A stretch of DNA of 12,721 nt, from the NCBI GenBank assembly GCA_023430045.1, contig JAEZCF010000046.1:1-12721 (forward strand), written 5' to 3'. The number at the start of each line of letters is the position of its first letter. Within the stretch, counting starts at the first letter, position 1. Positions 5,300 through 12,721 of this stretch are shown one piece after another. The notes below the pieces were generated by a model. The model did not search any database. It worked only from the letters and a program-made list of their open reading frames with translations, and had not been told where the DNA came from. Made by a program: the position numbers and the translations under genes. This DNA comes from Pseudomonadota bacterium. Its GTDB lineage: Bacteria; Pseudomonadota; Gammaproteobacteria; Xanthomonadales; Xanthomonadaceae.

Positions 5300-5481
5300 T
5301 GGCCGGCTCACGCGCGGCCCCATAGGCTGCCGCGCCCGTCCGGCCCGGCAGGCGCCGCGCTGGCAGTGCCGCCCGATATCGTCCAAACTAAAGGGCTGCG
5401 GCGGCTATCCGCGTGCGTACAACCCGTTTCGTCCATCACATCGAACCGGCGGCCAGAGGCCTGTCGGTGGCAGGAGTCAAC

Positions 5482-6777
5482 ATGCAAGCTTCGATCGAAT
5501 CCACCGGCAACCTGGAACGCCGCCTGAGCTTCTCGCTGCCGGAAGATCGCCTGCAGACCCACATCAGTGGCCGTCTGGGTGAAATCGCGCGCACCGCCCG
5601 CATCAAGGGCTTCCGCCCGGGCAAGATCCCGGCCAAGGTGATCGAGCAGCGCTTCGGCGCGCAGGTCCGTGGCGAGGCCGTCGATGGCCTGCTGCGCGAA
5701 ACCTTCGACGCCGCGCTGCGTGAGCACGAGCTGCGTGTGGTCGGCAGCCCGCGTATCGACAAGGGCGACCAGGGCGAACTGTCCTTCGTCGCCACCGTCG
5801 AAGTGCTCCCGGACTTCGGCGATATCGATGTGTCCAAGCTGACCGTGGTGCGTCACAGCGCAGAAATCGGCGATGCCGATATCGACCAGATGATCGAGAA
5901 CCTGCGTCAGCAGCGCCGTACCTGGGAGCCGGTCGCGCGTGGTGCGAAGGAAGGCGATCTGGTCGCGCTGGAAACCTCGTCGCAGGCCGGTGAGGAGCGT
6001 CTGCCGGCCGAAGGCACCGAGAAGGGCACGATCGTCGTTGGCCAGAACATGATGTTCGAGACCATCGAAAAGGCCCTGGTCGGCATGGCCAAGGGTGAAG
6101 AAAAGACCCTGGATGTCGATTTCCCGGCCGATTGGCGCGTCGAAGCGCTGGCCGGCAAGACCGTGCAGGTCACCGTCAAGGTCACCGACGTGTCCGAAGA
6201 GTCGCTGCCGGACGTCGATGAGGCCTTCATCAAGAGCTTCGGCGTGAAGGCGGGCGACGTGGAGCAGTTCCGCAAGGACATCCGCGCCAACCTGGAGCGC
6301 GAACTGAAGGGCGCGCTGATGAACCGGCTGCGCCGTGAGGTGGGTGAGCAGCTGATCGCCGCCTACGGTTCGGTCGAGCTGCCGCCGCGCCTGGTGGAAA
6401 ACGAAGCGCGCGCGATGCTGGCCCAGCAGGTGGAACAGCTGCGCCGCAACGGTCGCAACCCGGGCGACATCCCGGCTGATGCGCACGAAGGCTTCAAGGA
6501 AGCCGCCGGCAAGCGCGTGCTGGTCGGCCTGCTGGTCGGCGAAGTGGCACGCCTGAACGACCTGAAGCTGGAGCCGAAGCGTCTGAATGAAACCATGCGC
6601 CTGATCGCTTCGACCTACGAAGAACCGGAGCAGGTCATTGAGATGTACCGCAACGACCCCCAGCTGATGTCTGGTCTGCAGAACCGCGTGATGGAAGAGC
6701 AGGTGATCGACTGGATCGCCGAGCGCGCCCAGCACACCGAGGAAAAAGTGTCCTTCCAGGACGCCATCCGCGGCTGA
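5482..6777 (+). CDS. tig: Trigger factor (ribosome-associated chaperone and peptidyl-prolyl isomerase)
   Basis: Binds the ribosome at the exit tunnel and shields nascent chains. The start at 5482 (MQASIEST) is chosen over an upstream in-frame start at 5413 because AGGAG lies 5 bases before it and the family N-terminus begins there. The 431 residues match the usual length. The ribosome-binding domain (about 1-115) carries the signature GFRPGKIP (43-50), the loop that contacts L23. An FKBP-type isomerase domain follows (about 160-245; starts near AKEGDLVALE). The C-terminal helical chaperone domain (about 250-431) includes the substrate-cradling arms. It is the first gene of tig-clpP-clpX-lon. 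No clear promoter was seen between tRNA-Leu and the start; TGGCAG (5361) with CAAACT (5384) is a poor candidate. Confidence 0.97.
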   Translation: MQASIESTGNLERRLSFSLPEDRLQTHISGRLGEIARTARIKGFRPGKIPAKVIEQRFGAQVRGEAVDGLLRETFDAALREHELRVVGSPRIDKGDQGELSFVATVEVLPDFGDIDVSKLTVVRHSAEIGDADIDQMIENLRQQRRTWEPVARGAKEGDLVALETSSQAGEERLPAEGTEKGTIVVGQNMMFETIEKALVGMAKGEEKTLDVDFPADWRVEALAGKTVQVTVKVTDVSEESLPDVDEAFIKSFGVKAGDVEQFRKDIRANLERELKGALMNRLRREVGEQLIAAYGSVELPPRLVENEARAMLAQQVEQLRRNGRNPGDIPADAHEGFKEAAGKRVLVGLLVGEVARLNDLKLEPKRLNETMRLIASTYEEPEQVIEMYRNDPQLMSGLQNRVMEEQVIDWIAERAQHTEEKVSFQDAIRG

Positions 6778-6792
6778 GTGATGCCGAAGCAA

Positions 6793-6822
6793 GGCCCCGT
6801 GCCGCAACGCGCGGGGCTGTTC
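6793..6822 (+). terminator. Hairpin between tig and clpP
   Basis: GGCCCCGTGC (6793-6802) pairs with GCGCGGGGCT (6809-6818), including two G-T pairs, around loop CGCAAC. GTTCCCCCC follows, so the U-tract is poor and the hairpin is more likely an attenuator than a full stop. Confidence 0.5.
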
Positions 6823-6848
6823 CCCCCTCCACAAAGGTGCCTCACGAA

Positions 6849-7475
6849 ATGGACAACCGAACCAAAGCCCTGAACCTGGTTCCGATGGTGGTCGAGCAGA
6901 CCGCCCGTGGCGAGCGCGCCTACGACATCTACTCGCGCCTGTTGAAGGAGCGCCTGATCTTCCTGGTCGGCCCGATCGATGATCACATGGCCAACGTGGT
7001 GGTGGCGCAGCTGCTGTTCCTGGAAGCGGAGAACCCGGAAAAGGACATCAGCATCTACATCAACTCGCCCGGTGGCGTGGTGACCGCCGGCATGGCGATC
7101 TACGACACCATGCAGTACATCAAGCCGGACGTGAGCACCATCTGCGTCGGCCAGGCCGCATCCATGGGGGCACTGCTGCTGGCGTCCGGCGCTGCCGGCA
7201 AGCGTTATGCGCTGCCTAATTCGCGCGTGATGATCCACCAGCCGCTGGGTGGCTTCCAGGGCCAGGCGACCGATATCGACATCCATGCGCGCGAGATCCT
7301 GACCCTGCGCGCGCGTCTGAATGAAGTGCTGGCAAACCATACCGGCCAGTCGCTGGAAACCATTGCCCGCGACACCGAGCGCGACAACTTCAAGAGCGCG
7401 GTTGAAGCACAGGCCTACGGGCTGGTCGACCAGGTTCTGGAGCGTCGTCCGGACGAGTCCATCCAGGCGGGTTGA
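6849..7475 (+). CDS. clpP: ATP-dependent Clp protease proteolytic subunit
   Basis: Serine peptidase that forms the double-heptamer chamber and degrades proteins unfolded and fed in by ClpX. The ATG at 6849 is preferred to the GTG at 6837: AAAGGTG (6833-6839) is then the ribosome binding site at a 9-base distance, and the protein (MDNRTKALNLVP) has the usual 208 residues. The catalytic triad is visible: Ser105 in GQAASMGALLL, His130 in SRVMIHQPLGG and Asp179 in RDTERDNF, with the same spacing as in E. coli ClpP. The segment before about residue 12 is the likely propeptide. It lies 71 bases after tig with a hairpin between them, and 126 bases before clpX, its partner. Confidence 0.97.
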   Translation: MDNRTKALNLVPMVVEQTARGERAYDIYSRLLKERLIFLVGPIDDHMANVVVAQLLFLEAENPEKDISIYINSPGGVVTAGMAIYDTMQYIKPDVSTICVGQAASMGALLLASGAAGKRYALPNSRVMIHQPLGGFQGQATDIDIHAREILTLRARLNEVLANHTGQSLETIARDTERDNFKSAVEAQAYGLVDQVLERRPDESIQAG

Positions 7476-7525
7476 TTACAGTAATACGGTCGGTTTTCCG
7501 ACTGGACATGCAGGGTCGGGCGGGG

Positions 7526-7554
7526 CTGGTGCCTCTCCGGCCCTGTGCTATTCT
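7526..7554 (+). promoter_or_regulatory. Candidate clpX promoter (extended -10)
   Basis: TGC-TATTCT (7546-7554) is an extended -10 element. CTGGTG (7526-7531) sits 17 bases upstream as a weak -35. The start would be near 7561, about 41 bases before the clpX ATG. A small hairpin just after clpP (7487-7504, loop TTTT) lacks a T-tract. Confidence 0.45.
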
Positions 7555-7601
7555 CGAATTGAACCCCCGTCACACGGGTGGGGTAACTGGGTAAGCGAAG
7601 C

Positions 7602-8891
<1,290 letters not shown>

Positions 8892-8932
8892 TTCCTTCAA
8901 TTTATTGAATTGAAAGAAGATTCTCTGGATGG

Positions 8933-8961
8933 CTTGCATCCTGATGCCGGTGGCCCCATAA
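8933..8961 (+). promoter_or_regulatory. Candidate sigma-32 (heat-shock) promoter of lon
   Basis: CTTGCAT (8933-8939) and CCCCATAA (8954-8961) are separated by 14 bases. The consensus for RpoH promoters is CTTGAAA, 11-16 bases, CCCCATNT, so the -10 is nearly perfect. The start would be near 8968, about 66 bases before lon. Its -10 lies inside the clpX terminator stem. Confidence 0.6.
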
Positions 8962-8980
8962 CGGGGCCATCGGCTTTTTT
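8946..8980 (+). terminator. Rho-independent terminator of clpX
   Basis: GCCGGTGGCCCC (8946-8957) pairs over 12 positions, one a G-T, with GGGGCCATCGGC (8963-8974) around loop ATAAC. Six T residues follow (8975-8980). Confidence 0.92.
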
Positions 8981-9033
8981 GTTTCCGGCCCAGCCCGCGC
9001 CGGAAGCGGTGTTCATTCCTTTCTGGAGCCCCC

Positions 9034-11523
9034 ATGGCCCGTTCCCCAACTGAAACTCTCGACCTGCCGGTACTGCCGCTGCGCGACGTGGTGGTGTTCC
9101 CGCACATGGTCATCCCGCTGTTCGTCGGCCGCGACAAATCCATGCACGCGCTGGAAAAGGCGATGGAAGCGGACAAGCGCATCCTGCTGGTGGCGCAGAA
9201 GTCGGCCGAAACCGACGATCCGCAGGAAGCCGACCTGTACCAGGTGGGCACGCTGGCGCAGGTGCTGCAGCTGCTGAAACTGCCTGACGGCACCATCAAG
9301 GTGCTGGTGGAAGGATTGTCGCGCGTGCAGGTGAGCCATGTCGGCGAGCGCGACGGTGCACTGCAGGGTCAGGCGGTTGAAATCCATGCCGAGGACGAGC
9401 GTGAGGCGCGCGAGATCGAAGCGATCGCGCGCTCGCTGATGTCGCTGTTCGAGCAGTACGTAAAGACCAACCGCAAGCTGCCGCCGGAGCTGCTGCAGAC
9501 CCTCGCCGGGATCGATGAGCCGGCACGCCTGGCCGATACCATCGCCGCGCACATCAGCGTGCGCCTGGCCGACAAGCAGCGGCTGCTGGAAGTGCTTCCG
9601 GTGGGCGACCGCCTGGAAATGCTGGTCGGCCTGGTGGACGGCGAGATCGATGTGCAGCAGATGGAAAAGCGCATCCGCGGCCGGGTCAAGTCGCAGATGG
9701 AAAAGAGCCAGCGCGAGTACTACCTCAACGAACAGATGAAGGCCATCCAGAAGGAACTGGGCGACCTGGACGATGCACCGGGCGAGCTCGAGGAACTGGC
9801 GCGCCGGATCGCCGAGGCGGGCATGCCCAAGCCGGTGGAAACCAAGGCCCGGGCGGAACTGGGCAAGCTCAAGCAGATGTCGCCGATGTCCGCCGAAGCG
9901 GCCGTGGTGCGCAATTACCTGGACTGGCTGCTGGGCGTGCCGTGGAAGAAGCGCACCAAGGTGCGCCGCGACCTGAAAGTGGCGCAGGACACGCTCGATG
10001 CCGACCATTACGGCCTGGACAAGGTCAAGGACCGCATCCTGGAATACCTGGCGGTGCAGGCGCGCGTGAAGCAGATGAAGGGGCCGATCCTGTGCCTGGT
10101 GGGTCCGCCGGGCGTGGGCAAGACGTCCCTCGGCCAGTCCATCGCCAAGGCCACCAACCGCAACTTCGTGCGCATGAGCCTGGGTGGCGTGCGTGACGAG
10201 GCGGAAATCCGTGGCCATCGCCGCACCTACGTGGGTTCCATGCCGGGCCGCATCGTGCAGAACCTCAACAAGGTCGGCAGCAAGAACGCGCTGTTCCTGC
10301 TGGACGAGATCGACAAGATGTCGATGGACTTCCGCGGGGATCCGTCTTCAGCGCTGCTGGAAGTGCTGGATCCGGAGCAGAACAACGCCTTCAACGACCA
10401 TTACCTGGAAGTGGACCTGGACCTGTCCGAGGTGCTGTTCGTCGCGACGTCGAACTCGATGAACATTCCCGGCCCGCTGCTGGACCGCATGGAAGTCATC
10501 CGCATCCCCGGCTACACCGAGGATGAAAAGCTCAACATCGCCATGCGCTACCTGGTGCCCAAGCAGCTGAAGGCCAATGGCCTGAAGCCGGAGGAGCTGG
10601 AGATCGCCAGCGAGGCCATCGTCGACATCGTGCGCTACTACACGCGCGAATCCGGCGTGCGCAACCTGGAGCGGGAGATCGCCAAGATCTGCCGCAAGGT
10701 GGTCAAGGAGATCGCGCTGGCCGGACCTGCGGGCCTGGCCCGGCCGGCCGCAAAGGCTGCGAAGGGCGGCCGCAAGGCGGCTCCGAAGCAGAGCGCGCTG
10801 GTGATGGTCGATGGCAGCAATCTGGACAAGTACCTGGGCGTGCGCCGCTTCGATTTCGGTCGTGCCGAGGAAGAGAACGAGATCGGCCTGGTCACGGGGC
10901 TGGCGTGGACTGAAGTGGGCGGAGAACTGCTGCAGATCGAATCCACGCTGGTGCCGGGCAAGGGTCAGCTGATCCTCACCGGCCAGCTCGGCAACGTGAT
11001 GAAGGAATCGGCATCGGCGGCGCTGTCGGTGGTGCGTTCGCGTGCCGACCGCTTGGGCATCGACGCGGGCTTCCTGCAGAAACAGGATGTGCACGTGCAT
11101 GTGCCCGATGGCGCCACGCCCAAGGATGGTCCCAGTGCTGGTGCGGCGATGGTCACGTCTCTGGTATCCATCCTGACCCGGGTGCCCGTGCGCGCGGATG
11201 TCGCCATGACCGGCGAGATCACCCTGCGTGGCCGCGTCACCGCCATCGGTGGCCTGAAGGAAAAGCTGCTGGCCGCGCTTCGCGGTGGCATCCGCACGGT
11301 GATCATCCCGGAAGAGAACCGCAAGGATCTGGCGGACATCCCGGCCAATGTCACCCGCGACATCGAGATCGTGCCGGTGAAGTACATCGAAGAGGTGCTG
11401 GATCTGGCGTTGGAGCGTCCGCTGACACCGAAGAAGGTGCGCAGGACGGCAGCGAAGACCGCCCAGCGGGTCACCGTCCGTGGCAAGGGCAAGACACCAT
11501 CCACTGCGCGCGTCAAGCACTGA
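9034..11523 (+). CDS. lon: ATP-dependent protease Lon (La)
   Basis: Homohexameric cytoplasmic protease for misfolded and short-lived regulatory proteins. GGAG lies 5 bases before the ATG. The N-terminal LAN substrate-binding domain covers about 10-205 and a coiled helical region follows (about 210-310). The AAA+ domain has Walker A GPPGVGKT (357-364) and Walker B ALFLLDEIDK (419-428). The S16 peptidase domain has Ser701 in PKDGPSAGAA and Lys744 in GGLKEK, the same 43-residue spacing as in E. coli Lon. At 829 residues it is longer than E. coli Lon (784). The extra length is an Ala/Lys/Gly/Arg-rich insert at about 563-588, between the AAA+ lid and the peptidase domain, and a basic tail after about 795. 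A heat-shock-type promoter precedes it. Confidence 0.98.
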   Translation: MARSPTETLDLPVLPLRDVVVFPHMVIPLFVGRDKSMHALEKAMEADKRILLVAQKSAETDDPQEADLYQVGTLAQVLQLLKLPDGTIKVLVEGLSRVQVSHVGERDGALQGQAVEIHAEDEREAREIEAIARSLMSLFEQYVKTNRKLPPELLQTLAGIDEPARLADTIAAHISVRLADKQRLLEVLPVGDRLEMLVGLVDGEIDVQQMEKRIRGRVKSQMEKSQREYYLNEQMKAIQKELGDLDDAPGELEELARRIAEAGMPKPVETKARAELGKLKQMSPMSAEAAVVRNYLDWLLGVPWKKRTKVRRDLKVAQDTLDADHYGLDKVKDRILEYLAVQARVKQMKGPILCLVGPPGVGKTSLGQSIAKATNRNFVRMSLGGVRDEAEIRGHRRTYVGSMPGRIVQNLNKVGSKNALFLLDEIDKMSMDFRGDPSSALLEVLDPEQNNAFNDHYLEVDLDLSEVLFVATSNSMNIPGPLLDRMEVIRIPGYTEDEKLNIAMRYLVPKQLKANGLKPEELEIASEAIVDIVRYYTRESGVRNLEREIAKICRKVVKEIALAGPAGLARPAAKAAKGGRKAAPKQSALVMVDGSNLDKYLGVRRFDFGRAEEENEIGLVTGLAWTEVGGELLQIESTLVPGKGQLILTGQLGNVMKESASAALSVVRSRADRLGIDAGFLQKQDVHVHVPDGATPKDGPSAGAAMVTSLVSILTRVPVRADVAMTGEITLRGRVTAIGGLKEKLLAALRGGIRTVIIPEENRKDLADIPANVTRDIEIVPVKYIEEVLDLALERPLTPKKVRRTAAKTAQRVTVRGKGKTPSTARVKH

Positions 11524-11540
11524 CGCGCGCGTTGTAAGCG

Positions 11541-11572
11541 GCCGAAACCCGCGTCATTACTGGGTTTTCGGC
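11541..11572 (+). terminator. Stem-loop after lon
   Basis: GCCGAAACCC (11541-11550) pairs with GGGTTTTCGGC (11562-11572) with one bulged base. The sequence after it, TTGCGT, is also the -35 of the hupB promoter, so the U-tract is minimal and termination may be weak. Confidence 0.45.
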
Positions 11573-11601
11573 TTGCGTGGGTGTAGGGCCACTGGTATAA
11601 A
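11573..11601 (+). promoter_or_regulatory. Strong extended -10 promoter of hupB
   Basis: TTGCGT (11573-11578) and TATAAA (11596-11601) are separated by exactly 17 bases. TGG directly before the -10 makes it an extended -10. Transcription from about 11608 gives a leader of about 119 bases. The leader has hairpins at 11618-11633 and 11697-11709 (GCGGG-TCC-CCCGC, just before the ribosome binding site). Confidence 0.75.
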
Positions 11602-11615
11602 AGCACCACTCGCGA

Positions 11616-11693
11616 ATGAATGCTGATGCATTCGGCGAACCGATCCGTAATGCCGTCGTTCGTAAAAGAGCGGACGATCGCTTCCCTGGCTAA
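11616..11693 (+). CDS. Possible 25-codon leader ORF in the hupB 5' region
   Basis: An ATG at 11616 opens 25 codons ending in TAA at 11691-11693. It ends 18 bases before the hupB Shine-Dalgarno (AAGGAG, 11712). The peptide (MNADAFGEPIRNAVVRKRAD...) resembles nothing known to me, and no Shine-Dalgarno precedes it; the predicted transcript starts only about 8 bases upstream. It may be chance. Confidence 0.2.
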   Translation: MNADAFGEPIRNAVVRKRADDRFPG

Positions 11694-11726
11694 TCCGCGG
11701 GTCCCCCGCATAAGGAGCTGTAGAGA

Positions 11727-11999
11727 ATGAACAAGACTGAATTGATCGACGCCGTTGCCGAGACTGCTGACCTGACCAAGGCCGAGTCCGCCCGTGCCGT
11801 CGATGCCGTCGTGGCTGCCGTCACCAAGGCGCTGAAGGCTGGCGACGCCGTGACGCTTGTCGGCTTCGGCACCTTCCAGGTTCGCGACCGTGCCGCACGC
11901 ACCGGCCGCAACCCGAAGACCGGCGACACCATCGCGATCGCGGCGTCGAAGAATCCTTCGTTCAAGGCTGGCAAGGCCCTGAAGGATGCTGTAAACTAA
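11727..11999 (+). CDS. hupB: DNA-binding protein HU (beta type)
   Basis: Small histone-like protein that bends and compacts the nucleoid and supports replication and repair. The 90 residues are the normal length. The N-terminal dimerisation helices (MNKTELIDAVAETADLTK) are followed by the core GDAVTLVGFGTFQVRDRAAR (39-58) and the DNA-wrapping beta arm with GRNPKTGDTI (60-69), including the conserved Asn-Pro that intercalates into DNA. The C-terminal helix is FKAGKALKDAVN. AAGGAG lies 9 bases before the ATG. Position after lon is the usual place of hupB in gammaproteobacteria. It has its own strong promoter, and only 11 bases separate its stop from tRNA-Val with no terminator between, so it is probably co-transcribed with the tRNAs. 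IHF is less likely because of the HU-type arm. Confidence 0.97.
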   Translation: MNKTELIDAVAETADLTKAESARAVDAVVAAVTKALKAGDAVTLVGFGTFQVRDRAARTGRNPKTGDTIAIAASKNPSFKAGKALKDAVN

Positions 12000-12010
12000 G
12001 CGGCTCGCTG

Positions 12011-12085
12011 GGGTGCTTAGCTCAGCGGTAGAGCGTCTCCTTTACACGGAGAGGGTCGGGGGTTCGAAACCCTCAGCACCCACCA
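12011..12085 (+). tRNA. tRNA-Val(TAC)
   Basis: This is a 75-base cloverleaf with acceptor GGGTGCT/AGCACCC and CCA at 12083-12085. The anticodon loop TTTACAC reads TAC, for valine GUA and related codons. It directly follows hupB and precedes the first tRNA-Asp by 27 bases. Confidence 0.97.
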
Positions 12086-12112
12086 CAGCACCGCAGTTAC
12101 AGTTTGAAATGT

Positions 12113-12189
12113 GGAGCGGTAGTTCAGCTGGTTAGAATGCTGGCCTGTCACGCCGGAGGTCGCGGGTTCGAGTCCCGTCCGCTCCGCCA
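12113..12189 (+). tRNA. tRNA-Asp(GTC), copy 1
   Basis: This is a 77-base cloverleaf with acceptor GGAGCGG/CCGCTCC, discriminator G and CCA at 12187-12189. The anticodon loop CTGTCAC reads GTC. A terminator follows at 12201. It is probably the last gene of the hupB-tRNA-Val-tRNA-Asp transcript. Confidence 0.97.
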
Positions 12190-12200
12190 TTTTCAACGAG

Positions 12201-12232
12201 GCCTCCGGGTAAAACCTGGAGGCTTTGTTTTC
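12201..12232 (+). terminator. Terminator after tRNA-Asp copy 1
   Basis: GCCTCCGGGT (12201-12210) pairs with ACCTGGAGGC (12214-12223), with one G-T pair, around loop AAA. TTTGTTTTCT follows. Confidence 0.88.
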
Positions 12233-12277
12233 TCAACTGGCCTCGTGGCCGGGGAGAAAACCTGGGTATTGCAGCAC

Positions 12278-12354
12278 GGAGCGGTAGTTCAGCTGGTTAG
12301 AATGCTGGCCTGTCACGCCGGAGGTCGCGGGTTCGAGTCCCGTCCGCTCCGCCA
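12278..12354 (+). tRNA. tRNA-Asp(GTC), copy 2
   Basis: Base-for-base identical to copy 1 over all 77 bases. It lies 88 bases downstream, past the terminator. No good promoter was seen directly before it, so it may depend on read-through or on a weak local promoter (TATTGC at 12267-12272). Confidence 0.97.
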
Positions 12355-12399
12355 CTGCAGAATCTGATAAGGCCCTGTGAAAAACTTCTGAAAAAAGTG

Positions 12400-12438
12400 T
12401 TCAGCAGGGTAGGCGACACAGGTATCTTCGGATATGAT
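12400..12438 (+). promoter_or_regulatory. Candidate promoter of tRNA-Asp copy 3
   Basis: Two overlapping options are visible: TTCAGC (12400-12405) with TATCTT (12423-12428) at 17 bases, or a good -10, TATGAT (12433-12438), with a poor -35. The sequence after TATGAT (GTGCGCCTGC) is a GC-rich discriminator typical of stable-RNA promoters. Confidence 0.4.
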
Positions 12439-12461
12439 GTGCGCCTGCAAAGTTTCAACGC

Positions 12462-12538
12462 GGAGCGGTAGTTCAGCTGGTTAGAATGCTGGCCTGTCAC
12501 GCCGGAGGTCGCGGGTTCGAGTCCCGTCCGCTCCGCCA
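12462..12538 (+). tRNA. tRNA-Asp(GTC), copy 3
   Basis: Identical to copies 1 and 2 over 77 bases. The spacers on each side differ from those of the other copies. A strong terminator follows within 8 bases. Confidence 0.97.
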
Positions 12539-12545
12539 CGAACCG

Positions 12546-12579
12546 AGAGCCCCTGGTGAATGCCGGGGGCTCTTTTTTT
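12546..12579 (+). terminator. Terminator after tRNA-Asp copy 3
   Basis: AGAGCCCCTGG (12546-12556) pairs with CCGGGGGCTCT (12563-12573) over 11 positions, one a G-T. A run of seven T residues ends at 12579. Confidence 0.93.
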
Positions 12580-12612
12580 GTGCCCGGGCCGGGCCCGGTA
12601 GCAACTGTGTTC
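12580..12612. mobile_element. Likely end region of an IS110-type element, with GC palindromes
   Basis: Only 33 bases separate the tRNA-Asp terminator from the transposase stop codon, so the element's boundary should lie here. The stretch holds the palindromes GCCCGGGC (12582-12589) and CCGGGCCCGG (12589-12598), the latter followed by TAG as in a GTAG repeat head. IS110-family elements lack clear terminal inverted repeats, so the exact end cannot be placed. Confidence 0.4.
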
Positions 12613-12721
12613 TCAGGCGGAGGCCATCTGGGTCTCCGCGTCCCGTTTACGGGCATTGAGGATCACCAGCATTTTCCTCATGACAGCGACCAAGGCGACC
12701 TTGCCGGGCTTGCCCTTGGCT
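12613..12721 (-). CDS. IS110-family transposase, C-terminal fragment (runs off the window)
   Basis: The minus strand carries an open frame that enters at the window edge and stops at 12615-12613 (TGA). The 35 visible residues include KPGKVALVAVMRKMLVILNA, which matches the very conserved C-terminal end of IS110/IS1111 transposases (KVALVA-x-MRKLL-x-LNA). These DEDD-type recombinases use a non-coding bridge RNA for target choice. The catalytic N-terminal part lies outside the window, so integrity cannot be judged. The position suggests insertion just beyond the tRNA-Asp cluster. Confidence 0.8.
   Translation of the reverse strand, partial: AKGKPGKVALVAVMRKMLVILNARKRDAETQMASA

Noticed and set aside
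5308..6834. A 508-codon minus-strand frame opposite tig
   Set aside because: It is antisense to trigger factor, is very His/Gln/Asp-rich in the way of mirror frames, and has no recognisable domain.
9013..11520. Two long minus-strand frames (9013-10218 and 10348-11520) opposite lon
   Set aside because: Both mirror lon codons and have no domain, ribosome binding site or promoter.
12104..12367. An 87-codon plus-strand frame across tRNA-Asp copies 1 and 2
   Set aside because: It translates tRNA sequence twice; the repeated peptide comes from the duplicated tRNA genes.

Overview
The window looks like chromosomal DNA of a high-GC gammaproteobacterium of the Xanthomonadaceae, most likely Stenotrophomonas. 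Three things point there: the order tig-clpP-clpX-lon-hupB, the style of the proteins, and palindromic repeats headed by GTAG that match the SMAG/REP elements known from S. maltophilia. The assignment comes from reading the sequence, not from a database search.

Layout. 1-1484: a NAD-type isocitrate dehydrogenase gene (icd), preceded by a long imperfect inverted repeat and followed by a UUCG hairpin and a tandem array of SMAG-type palindromes. 1485-2255 (minus): a seven-helix Bax inhibitor-1/YccA-family membrane protein. 2432-2697: a strong promoter and tRNA-Pro(TGG)-tRNA-Arg(TCT). 2698-4815: an accessory block of about 2.1 kb holding three small DNA-binding proteins (an S24-peptidase phage-type repressor, a divergent Cro-like HTH protein, and a ribbon-helix-helix protein), AT-rich control regions with dyads, and about 570 bases without a convincing gene. 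4816-5299: tRNA-His(GTG), tRNA-Lys(CTT) and tRNA-Leu(TAG). 5482-11999: the protein quality-control block tig, clpP, clpX, lon, then hupB. 12011-12538: tRNA-Val(TAC) directly behind hupB and three identical tRNA-Asp(GTC) genes with terminators. 12613-12721 (minus): the C-terminal end of an IS110-family transposase running off the window.

How the parts work together. Trigger factor folds chains leaving the ribosome, ClpX unfolds substrates for the ClpP peptidase, Lon degrades misfolded and regulatory proteins, and HU compacts DNA. lon appears to have a sigma-32-type heat-shock promoter lying inside the terminator hairpin that ends clpX. hupB has a near-ideal extended -10 promoter and no terminator before tRNA-Val and the first tRNA-Asp, so the mRNA and these tRNAs are probably made as one transcript.

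The part least explained by known housekeeping functions is 2698-4815. A small lysogeny-switch-like regulatory module, with no visible integrase or structural genes, sits between tRNA-Arg and tRNA-His, inside what looks like an old Pro-Arg-His-Leu tRNA cluster.
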